Shown piece after piece: positions 35,107-44,358 of a stretch of 64,000 bases of DNA. The stretch's first letter is position 1. Every line of letters starts with the position of its first letter. The notes under the pieces are model-generated. The model searched no databases and was not told where the DNA came from. It saw only the letters and a program-made list of their open reading frames with translations. Both the position numbers and the translations under genes were made by a program. Origin of the DNA: Hexactinellida sp. DTS-2022 (lineage: Eukaryota; Porifera; Hexactinellida); the NCBI GenBank assembly GCA_028753945.1, contig JAPNXP010000001.1, forward strand, positions 7,926,501 through 7,990,500, in the 5' to 3' direction.

Positions 35107-36193
35107 CCGCCATGTCATCATCACTATGAAGGTGTTAAATTATTTCAGAAAGGTGTTTCATAATGGCAACGACCCTTAGTGAGTTGGAAGTTTCGTTTTA
35201 GCTCACTTCATTTCAAAGATTTTCAAGTTTCAGTAGAATATAATAAGTGATGAGTCAGCATTTTTTATGTGCGTGTTGGGTGATCACCCAACACCAACCA
35301 ACCCATTCGAAGTATAGAATTCACAAAATTGTAAAAACACATTTTTTTGACGATGTCATCATTACCTCAAGGTGTCAGGACCCATTTGTAGAGGTGTTAC
35401 GTGGCATAAGGATCAATTGTTAAATTTGAAGTTTGTTTCTATCTTATATCATCTCTGAGATTTATGATATTTAATTAATTAGTATAAATAATTATTAATA
35501 TTATTTATAATATAACACCAATTTCAATGTCAACTTACAATTATTAAGTTAAATTATTTTGTCATATATAATTAATTAATTAATTTGGTTATCAAATTTC
35601 AATTCCGCACTCTCGATAACCCCTAATGAACAAATTGGAAGCATCTATATAAGTAATATACTGACTGAATTAATTATAATTAATTACGTCAGTCTATTAA
35701 TAGTGCAATAATATTCTAGCAGAAGGAAATATAATCACACAATCTGTCGTTGTTATGGAATGTACAATCCTAGTTTTCAATTAGAAAATAGAAGCCTACT
35801 CGATCTCACAAGTTGAATCAATATAATAATAACGAGTTGAAACAATAGAATTAGATTTAACACTTTCAATTGAACTGAAGTGTTAGTAAACAAAGGAAAC
35901 TTGCAACTCAATTGTGGCACAAACTAAGTACAATTTTAAAATTCGTGCACTGTGAAAAGGTGTAGAATTTAATTCTCTATCTAATGCATATAAATTTAAT
36001 TTTCGGGTACTATTTATTGTTCCAGTTTCAATATAAAACAGGTGCAAAAATGTGTCCAAAAAAATGTAATAAAAAATCGTGACCCCAGGTGCACATCTGT
36101 AACCCATGAGACACCTGTCCTGAAAATTCCAGTTCTTAGTAAATAAAACTCTGTTCTGAGGAGAGGATACGGATAAATAATAATAACTAACCA

Positions 36194-36303
36194 AGGCACT
36201 GAGATTAGAACTGGGCCACTATACTATAGTATAGTCGGCACAGTAAAAATAAAGGCAGTAAGATTAGAACTGGGCCACTATACTATAGTATAGTGGCACA
36301 GTA
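36194..36303 (+). repeat. Palindromic cassettes, 2 copies
   Basis: Cassettes at 36210-36245 and 36269-36303. The second lacks CG (TATAGTGGCACAG). No hairpin follows: the array resumes directly in the middle of a unit at AGAAGCCAGCTGG. Confidence 0.85.
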
Positions 36304-36770
36304 ATAGAAGCCAGCTGGAATATATAAGTTAAATCAATCTAATTATCGCAAGTTGAATCACTAGAGTAGGATTTAACAAGTTAAATCAATATAATTATTA
36401 CAAGTTGAAACAATAGAATTAGATTTAACACTTTACTGAAATTGAAGTGTGAGTATACAAAGAAATTTCAACCCCCATTTATGGCAGAAATTGACCCCTT
36501 TATTGAAAAATTTCTTCTCCCATCAGACGCAGAATTTTATGGTGAATCCAAATATGAAATATAATTTGGGGGTTTAGTAAAACATCTTTTTAGTTATGGA
36601 CCAGACAAATTTCGAAAGGTGTTAAAGATGTGTCCAAAATTTGTTAATCAAAAATCGTAACCCCAGGTGCAAATTAGACTTCGACTCCGAACCTACATGC
36701 CAAGTTTCAGGTCCCTATGTATACAGGTGTGGCCAGGGCACTTGCTACGGAGAGATAAAAATAATAAAAA

Positions 36771-37015
36771 TAAAGGCAGTAAGATTAGAACTGGGCCACT
36801 ATACTATAGTATAGTCGGCACAGTAATAATATACAATAAAGGCAGTAAGATTAGAACTGGGCCACTATACTATAGTATAGTCGGCACAGTAATAAAGGCT
36901 GTGATTCTAATACTGGGCCACTATACTATAGTATAGTCGGCACAGTAATAATAAAGGCAGTGATTCCAATACTGGGCCACTATACTATAGTATAGTGACT
37001 ATAGTCGGCACAGTA
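36771..37015 (+). repeat. Palindromic cassettes, 4 tandem copies
   Basis: Copies at 36790, 36856, 36912 and 36970. The last one has a 10-bp duplication (TATAGTGACTATAGTCGG). Leaders are of two types, AGTAAGATTAGA and GTGATTC(T/C)AAT. Confidence 0.9.
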
Positions 37016-37032
37016 AAAAAAATAATAATAAT

Positions 37033-37162
37033 AAAAAAATCCAAAATTGCAGCCTGTGCCGACGCATGTTCCTTTGGTGGCACTATATTTTGATGGTGTT
37101 TTATTGATAGTGCCTCCAAAGGAACATGCCGACGGCACAGGCTGCAATTTTGGATTTTTTTT
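37033..37162 (+). repeat. Array hairpin 7
   Basis: Full stem; the right arm reads CATGCCGACGGCACAGG near the bulge. It is followed by a shorter, different continuation (CAAGTCATCAACGCCCAAGG) also seen after the hairpin at 59374. Confidence 0.8.
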
Positions 37163-38164
37163 CGCCAAGTCATCAACGCCCAAGGTGTGAAGAAGCATTT
37201 GTTAATTGGTCTGAGTCACAAGGAACGGTAGATAAATTTGAAGTTTGTTTCTATCTTAAACCATCTTGAGTTTAATGCCATTCATTAATTATGTATTGAT
37301 AATAAATTATACTATTAGTTATTTATATTAGCATTGTTATCCACGGTTCAGTTGAATTAAGTCAACAAATTCCTTGTATAAATTAATTTAATTTAATCCA
37401 TTGTATAGTAATGCTACAATTAAATAGAAGCCAGCTGCATTCATTGTGTATTGATATTAAATTATATTATTCGTTATTTTTTTTAGCAATGTTATCCACG
37501 GTTTGTTGAGTTGAGTCAACAAATTCCTTATATTATATTATTTTATTTAATCCATTGTATAGTAATACTACAATTAACCCTCGGCTGGCTTGGGGTAAAA
37601 GGTATAAATATAAATACCCCACTTTCACTTTCACTTTCAATTGAAATTCAATTAACTTTCAGTTTCAATTTTACATTCTTAGACAGACGAGGGTTAAAAT
37701 AGAAGCCAGCTGGAATTTATAAGATGAATCAATTTAATTATTACAAGTTGAAGCAATAGTGAAAGGTTTAACAATTTCAAACAATATAATTGTTACAAGT
37801 TGAAACAATGGAATTAGATTTAACACTTTTACAGAAATTGAAGTGTGACTAAACAAAGAAAATTCAACCCCCATTTATGGCAAAAATTAAACCCATTAAA
37901 AAAGGTTTTATTTACCCATCAGACGCAGAATTTTATGATGAATCCAATGGTAAAATAAAAATTGGGGGTTTAGTAAAACATCTTTTGAGTTATGGACCAG
38001 ACAAATTTTGAAAGGTGTTAAATATGTGTCCAAAATTTGTTAATCAAAAATCGTAACCCCAGGTGCACATCTATAACCCTTGAGAGACCCATCCTAAAAA
38101 TTTGGGCTCTTAATTAATAAAACTCTGTTTTGTGGAGTGGCTACGGATTTAAAAAAATAATAAT

Positions 38165-38293
38165 AAAATCCAAAATTGAAGCCTGTGCCGACGCATGCTC
38201 CTTTGGTGGCACTATATTTTGTTGGTAGTTTATTGATAGTGCCTCCAAAGAAACATGCTGTCGGCGCAAGCTGCAATTTTGGATTTTTTTTTT
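38165..38293 (+). repeat. Array hairpin 8
   Basis: Full stem preceded by tail type A without cassette. Left arm TTGAAGCCTGTGCC, right arm GGCGCAAGCTGCAA. Confidence 0.8.
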
Positions 38294-39388
38294 CGCCAAT
38301 TCATCATCACTATAAAGGTGTTAAATTATTTCAGAAAGGTGTTTCAGAATGCTACGACCCTTAGAGTGGTGGAAGTTTCCATTTAGTTCACTTCATTTTA
38401 GAGATATTCAAGTTTGAGAAGAATATAATAGCTAATAACTCAGCATATTTTATGTGAGTGTTGGGTCATCACCCAACATCAACTAACCTATTTTAAATAT
38501 CAAATTAGCAAAATTGTAAAAACACATTTTTTTAACGATGTCATCACCACCTCAAGGTGTCAAGACCCACTTGTATAGGTGGCACGTGCCATAAGGACCA
38601 ATTGATAAATTGAAAGTTTGTTTCTATCTTCTATGATCTCTGAGATTTATGATATTTAATTAATTAGTATAAATAATTATTAATAATATTTATAATTTAA
38701 CACCAATTTCAATGTCAACTTATATTTATTAAGTTTAATTATTTTGTCATAAATAATTAATTAATTAATTTGGCTATCAAATTTCAATTCCGCACACTGG
38801 ATAACCCCTAATAAACAAATTGGGAGCATCTATATAAGTCATATACTGACTTAATTAATTATTATTTATTACGTCAGTATATTAACAGTGCAAGAGTATT
38901 CTTGCAGAAGGAAATATAATCACATAATCTGTCGTTGTTATGGAATGTAGAATCTTAGTTTTCAATTGGAAAATAGAAGCCTACTCGATCTCACAAGTTG
39001 AATCAATATAATAATAACGAGTTGAAACAATGGAATTCAATTTAACAATTTTAATTGAACTGAAGTGTTAGTAAACAAAGGAAACTTGCAACTCAATTGT
39101 GGCACAAACTAAGTACAATTTGAAAATTCGTGCACTGTGAAAAGGTGTCGAATTTAATTCTCTATCGAATGCATATAAATATAATATTCTCGCACTATTT
39201 ATTGTTCCTGTTTAAAAATCAAACAGGTGCAAAAATGTGTCCAAAAAAATGTAATAAAAAATCGTGACCCCAGGTGCACATCTGTAACCCATGAGACACA
39301 TCCTGAAAATTTGGGCTCTTAGTTAATTAAACTCTGTTCTGTGGAGAGGATACGGAAGGATAATAATAACCAAAGCACTAAGACCAAT

Positions 39389-39587
39389 ACTGGGCCACTA
39401 TACTATACAGGGCCGTAGCCACTGGTCCGGTTGGTCAGGTTTCAACCTGACCACTTTTGGCACCACTTGGTCATGTTGGACAGGTTAACCTGACCACTTG
39501 GTCCTGTTGGTACTGTATCCAGCCCGGTCTAACCGGACCACTTTTAATTGGTGGCTTCGGCCCTTCTATAGTATAGTCGGCACAGTA
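39389..39587 (+). repeat. Palindromic cassette split by a MITE; end of array 1
   Basis: Left part 39389-39407 ends ...CTATACTATA, right part resumes at CTATAGTATAG and ends ...GGCACAGTA at 39587. The array stops here: the next sequence is single-copy. Confidence 0.85.
39408..39565. mobile_element. 158-bp MITE inside a cassette palindrome
   Basis: Ends CAGGGCCGTAGCCAC and GTGGCTTCGGCCCTT. It sits exactly at the palindrome centre with CTATA present on both sides, which would be a 5-bp duplication. The inside carries facing GGTCAGGTT / AACCTGACC words. hAT-like ends, non-coding. Confidence 0.75.
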
Positions 39588-40041
39588 AAAATGCCAAATA
39601 ATCATGAAATCATTACCTAGGTTTCAGTATCTGACTAATAAATATATAGTAAGCACGAAAACTGAAGAGGTAATATATCTATTGAATATATAAAGCTCTA
39701 TAAGCGCTTAAACCTCTGTGGTTTTTGGAGTAAATAGGCGCACATATTTTCAGTCAATATAGGAATGTAGAATTACGTAATTTTAATTATACTCAATCAC
39801 TCGAGCGAATATTCTTTGAATTCAATTTTGATGGTGGATTTGTAATCAGTATAGAGAAGGCTTAAACTGATATAACTATGGATATAAGTAGAAAGATTTT
39901 TTTCAACTCGCGACTCGAGCCTTTTAATCCAACTATTTTTAAAATATTTCTAACTGTACAGAGATATATGTAAATGACTATGGGTCAATAATAATATCGT
40001 ACACTACTTCATCCTTGGTGCAAAATATCAGCTTTGATGGT
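39588..40041. other. Single-copy spacer after array 1
   Basis: AT-rich, no gene or repeat recognised. It marks the left edge of the 16-kb block between the two arrays. Confidence 0.4.
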
Positions 40042-41021
40042 AGGCCTGTTGTATGACAGTTTACTACCATGACAGACTTACTACCTCTATTACTAGTACC
40101 ATGGATGTTCTCTATCCATGACAGATTTACTACCTTACATGACAGAATTACTACCCTTTGATCTTGACTTGACTATTACTATGCACTTTTAATGGTTTCT
40201 TTCTTTCTTTCTTCTACTTGACTAAATACAAACAGCATGTATTCAATATAGGAAATGGTAATTCATTTATATTATTTATTCTACTCATCGATTTGAGAAA
40301 GTACACAAATTATAGTCTTGATTCAAGAAATTACATTACAATAATGAATATCTCTGAATATTCAAAGCTTGTGAATTTCTTTCCCATGTGATTTTGCCGA
40401 GCGATTTATTGAACTCAACAAAATTCGCGAGACGAAATTTAAAAATGCCAGCCTCAGGCTATCACCTTAGTGAAGTTATTGACAGGATACATTGTCGTAT
40501 TACAACTTTTTTTACACAGACGGCTTCAGCAATGCAATGATCATTGAGTAGAGGCTGTAGAGCGATACGGTTTTTGACAGCTAATATAATCTCAGATTCC
40601 CAATAAGTTATGTATTGTTAAATCCATTAAAAGGTCGTATCTCCGATGTTAGAATAATTATCTATACCGTTCACAATGCTTTACATATTAATTAACCTAG
40701 TAAATAATGAATACGGGGAAGGCGGATGTGGAAATGTCAATTATATAGATGATTGAGCAAGTCAAATTCAAAAATAAATTTTTTAAAAGATACAAGTAAA
40801 TACTTCCTATATTGAATACATGCTGTTTGTATTTAGTCAAGTAGAAGAAAGAAAGAAAGAAAGAAACCATTAAAAGTGCATAGTAATACTCAAGTCATGA
40901 TCAAAGGGTAGTAATTCTGTCATGTAAGGTAGTAAATCTGTCATGGATAGAGAACATCCATGGTACTAGTAATAGAGGTAGTAAGTCTGTCATGGTAGTA
41001 AAGCTGTCATACAACAGGCCT
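40042..41021. mobile_element. 980-bp element with ~215-bp inverted termini
   Basis: Arms at about 40042-40255 and 40804-41021 are near-perfect complements. Outer ends AGGCCTGTTGTATGACAG. Within each arm the word ATGACAGACTTACTACC is repeated four times with variants, and a TTTC/GAAA microsatellite follows. The unique centre has no coding sequence. No clear target duplication. Confidence 0.75.
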
Positions 41022-41296
41022 TATATAGAGTGGCTATGGTATATAGTATTCTGTTGAAGAACTTAATAATTAAAAAATGAGCAACCCATCTGATTCATCA
41101 TCAACATCGCTTAATCTTGACATTTTTCGATAGATACCGGGCAATCAAATTTCTAAAATTCTTAATGAAATAGTTGCACTTGTTTACTGGGCAAGCGGCT
41201 ATGTGAGGACCAGTGCGAGTGTTTGCCTCTAATTTGTTTTGAACTTAGCTTTGGTCATAACTCATAATCGTGAGGAGGCTCGACAATAATACTATA

Positions 41297-41828
41297 CAGA
41301 GATGCAGCGGTCTGGACCGGACTGCGGTCCAGACCGGGACCGGACCGGACCGACCGGTCTCAGGTCGGTCCGGTCTGCTTGTTTTCAAGTGCGGTCTGGA
41401 CCGGTCCAAATTAACGATATAACGGTCTGGACCGGTCCATCGGTCTGGACCGGTTCAACGGTCTGGACCGGTTCAACGGTCTGGACCGGTTCAACGGTCT
41501 GGACCGTTCATCGGTCTGGACTCATCCTAGATTGGACAAGCGATCGGGCTCAAATCCGTTATTACCCATTGTTTACAAGCACATAAGTAATAAGTATCTT
41601 ATAAACACAAGTGGATATAATTATCCACCCTACTTTGCGGTCTGTAACGGTCCAAATAAGGGATATAACGGTCTGGACCAGTACATCGGTCTGGACCGGT
41701 TCATCGGTCTGGACCGGTCCAGACCGATCCAATATTTTGATCATACGGTCTGGACCGGTCCGGACTGTCCAGAAAAAATCATGACGGTCCGGTCCGGTCC
41801 ATGAAATTTCCGGACCGCTGCATCTCTG
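41297..41828. mobile_element. hAT-like MITE with CGGTCTGGACCGGTT satellite body
   Basis: 532 bp, ends CAGAGATGCAGCGGTC and CCGGACCGCTGCATCTCTG, flanked by a perfect 8-bp duplication ATACTATA (41289-41296 and 41829-41836). The two halves carry tandem CGGTCTGGACCGGTTCA repeats, themselves palindromic, around a short unique AT-rich centre. Non-coding. Confidence 0.9.
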
Positions 41829-41989
41829 ATACTATAGCACGTAGAAATTATACAAAATATTTCTCAGAAATTATATTTTACACAAAAGATCCATTCCCCG
41901 CCAGTTTTTAGCCCATGTAATCGTAATTAATAATTTACTACTACCTGTCCCGTCCCGTACGATAGGTACGTGGAATTTCAGGGACGGTT

Positions 41990-42112
41990 CCGTCCCGTCC
42001 CGTCCCGTCCCGTCCCGTCCCGTCCCGTCCCGTCCCGTCCCGTCCCGTCCCGTCCCGTCCCGTCCCGTCCCGTCCCGTCCCGTCCCGTCCCGTCCCGTCC
42101 CGTCCCGTCCCG
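41990..42112 (+). repeat. (CCCGT)n pentamer microsatellite
   Basis: About 24 uninterrupted copies of CCCGT next to a palindrome GGGACGGTTCCGTCCC at 41981-41996. It directly precedes a family A copy. Confidence 0.95.
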
Positions 42113-42370
42113 GAAATTAGGCATACCCCGCTATGCGGCCTTACTGCTTCTCACCCTTGCCACCGTGGAGGGTGTTATATACATCCCTTTCTACCATTTT
42201 TTATAGTTTTAACAATAATACCAGTTGAAAGCTAACTTCTAGGTGGGATACGGACAAATGACTACATGAGCAAATGATTACGGACAAATGGCTACAGACA
42301 AATGGTTACATGGACAAATGGCTACAGGACAAATGGGTACATGGACAAATGGGTACAAGACAAATGGGCA

Positions 42371-43371
42371 TGTCACGGAAATTTTGGTCCCCTTAGAAAA
42401 TTGGTCCGGGGTGACCAAATTTTCATGGAAATTTGGTCCCTCTGAGATTGTGTTTATTTAGATACCGTATTCACTAGAATAGTAGCTTAGGCGATTCTTC
42501 GCCATATTGGGATTTGGGACCAAAAACTTTTATGAATAAGCCTGTACTGGAAAATTGGGCCCCAAAATATTGTTCCGAGGGACCAAAATTTCATGGAATT
42601 TGGTGCTAGGATCATTTTCCATGGAATGTTGGTCCCCCGGACCTAGGGCATTAGGATCGCGATCCTTTTTCGACAGTCAAAGCAGGAGCGTCATGATCGT
42701 ATTTTACAGAACGATCGAAATGGAGATCGCGATCATTTTTTTTGCATAAATTTTCGATCCTTCATTCCGATCTTTTTTGAAAAGTTTGCCAAATTAAATT
42801 CATTAATAATAAAGCACTTGTCAAATCTCAGTGTGGATCATAAGGACTTTCCTTAAATTTCAAATTACTATCTCCAGAAAGACTTTTGGTGGCTAACCCA
42901 CCAAACCAACCTAATCTGTTGAACACAGATGTATTCAATTTGAATAAATTATTAATTGAAATTATCCATAAAACAGACCCGTATCAAGGTATAAAATATT
43001 TTTCAGGTTGTTGAAAATCTAACCTAAACAGTTACTGTAGTAACTGTCCTGAACAGTTACTACGGCAAATAAGAAATGATCGCAAAAATAATCGGGATCG
43101 GATCGGCGATCATTTGTAAAATGCGAATGGGAACGAGATCGCGATCATTTTTTGCGATCGACTAATGTCCTACCCGGACCAATATTTCGGGGAAAATTGG
43201 TCCCCCGGACCAAAATTCCATGGAATATTGGACCCATGGTGGTACCAAAAATTTCAGCCTCGGTCCTTTTTCCATGGAATATTGGTCCCGGACCAATTTT
43301 ACCACAAAAAATTGGTCCGGGGGACCAATATTCCATGGAAATATGGTCCTAGGACCAATTTTCCAGTGACA
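42371..43371. mobile_element. Inverted-repeat element with TTGGTCC(G)/CCATGGAA termini (middle of three)
   Basis: Ends TGTCACGGAAATTTTGGTCC and its diverged complement (TTTTCCAGTGACA). Both sides repeat the words ATTGGTCC, GGACCAA and TTCCATGGAA. No matching target duplication seen. Interrupted by 42644-43172. Confidence 0.65.
42644..43172. mobile_element. Inverted-repeat element with GATCGCGATC termini (innermost of three)
   Basis: Ends TAGGGCATTAGGATCGCGAT and a complement ending CTAATGTCCTA. Perfect 8-bp target duplication CCCGGACC (42636-42643 and 43173-43180). Repeated GATCGCGATCATTTTTT-like words near both ends; unique AT-rich middle. Non-coding. Confidence 0.85.
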
Positions 43372-43783
43372 GGTACACATACAAATCAAATATTCATGTA
43401 TCCTATATTCTAATGATCAAGGTGTTATCATCACAACTGAAACATTCAATTTACTTCTACGGATTCTAAAATGGGAGGTATGAATAAGAATGATCATTTT
43501 TGGTTAACACATAAGATTACATTCACTCTTAAACAAAACAAATTGGTGTGATATGGAATGTTGTGAGATATGAGAATTAATTAAAACGTTATCAACAGAC
43601 TGATATTGTGACTAATCTACTATTAGTGTACCAATTTGTCCTGTAGCCATTTGTCCATGTAGCCATTTGTCCGTAGTCATTTGTCCAATGTAGTCATTTG
43701 TCCGTCTTCCCTTCTAGGTTGATTTGAATTTATATTAATTTGTTTACCTTTTTATATAAAACAACATCAATAAATATTCATAC

Positions 43784-43896
43784 AGTCGAAATCGGGTTTT
43801 TTTGCCCCCCAAATGCACGACAAAAGGAGGCAAAAAAACCCAATAAGCAAAGATATCACATTTTTGCACGACAAAAGGCGGCAAAAAAACCCAACT
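43784..43896. mobile_element. Possible small MITE or element end
   Basis: Facing words GGGTTTTTTTGCC and GGCAAAAAAACCC with outer CAGT...ACTG, and a repeated GCACGACAAAAGG. It is placed where family A copy 5 stops. No target duplication found, so it may instead be the end of a larger insertion. Confidence 0.35.
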
Positions 43897-44358
43897 GGGG
43901 AATTCCAGGTCAACTCAACCAGTCATTTCACCAACTTTCTCGGATTTTCCTGTAACTTCGTTAGTTAGTAGACAATGGTCTGTCATTTAATTTGTGCAAG
44001 TAACAAATAATTCGGTCAACTGGTTCAAAAGTTATGACCTTACAAAATTTCGAAATTTCGTCATTGAATCCGATTTTTGAAAAGTTTTTCAAACTACCTC
44101 CCTAATTCAAACTATTGTATAATGGTGATTCTATTACCTATTGCAACAAGAACTTCCAACTTGATACTTTAAAAGGCGTATATTCCAATGAGCGTATAAT
44201 TGATTTGATATAAACTCATATTCCACCTAAAACTGAAACTGAAACTGGAAGTGGTTTCGGAACTATGACATAGCATTCGGGGAGATTTTTGGAACTAAAT
44301 TTTTAAATCTTTATATACTAGCTTTGACTTTATTTTCAGCATGTAGAAAGTTTCTTTT
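43897..44358. other. Single-copy AT-rich spacer
   Basis: No gene or repeat recognised. It could still belong to the element whose inverted repeat begins at 44359. Confidence 0.35.

Larger units (their letters stand above)
27681..39587 (+). repeat. Long-unit tandem array 1 (hairpin repeat)
   Basis: About eight head-to-tail units, 1.1-2.1 kb apart judged by their hairpins. In the full units the order is: hairpin, CATCATCAC with AAGGTGTTAAA, CTTAGAGTGGTGGAAGTTTC, GACTCAGCATTTTTTATGTG, AAGGTGTCAAGACCCACTTG, an AT-rich stretch with ACGTCAGTATATTAA, AATCTGTCGTTGTTGTGG, a tract of AAGTTGAATCAATATA repeats, ACCCCAGGTGCA, and a (TAA)-rich tail that leads into the next hairpin. Two tail types alternate: A (CTCTGTTCTGTGG) and B (GGGCACCTGCTACGGAGAAA). 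No conserved reading frame. Units range from almost identical to clearly diverged. Confidence 0.88.
42245..43711. mobile_element. Inverted-repeat element with GGACAAATGGCTACA termini (outer of three nested)
   Basis: Ends GGGATACGGACAAATGACTA and its near complement TCATTTGTCCGTCTTCCC. Target duplication TTCTAGGT at 42237-42244 and 43712-43719 (possibly 9 bp). Both termini are tandem runs of GGACAAATGGCTACAT-like words. It contains the next element at 42371-43371. Non-coding. Confidence 0.82.
42113..43790 (+). repeat. Dispersed repeat family A, copy 5 (interrupted)
   Basis: Starts with the GCGGCCTTACTGCTTCTCAC block and reads AAGCTAACTTCTAGGT at 42230-42244. It is broken by element 42245-43711 and resumes TTCTAGGTTGATTTGAATTT to about 43783, where it is cut again. 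Confidence 0.7.

Noticed and set aside
34780..37015. CRISPR-like appearance of cassettes with spacers
   Set aside because: Spacers are low-complexity (TAA)n and leaders are shared; the genome is eukaryotic and no cas-like gene is present.
27681..39587. Array as tandem Helitrons
   Set aside because: I could not find 5' TC and 3' CTRR ends at consistent positions, nor insertion between A and T; the palindrome has no usual loop.
41302..42206. Frames with repetitive WTGSTV and RPVPS peptides
   Set aside because: Translations of the CGGTCTGGACCGG minisatellite and of the (CCCGT)n microsatellite.
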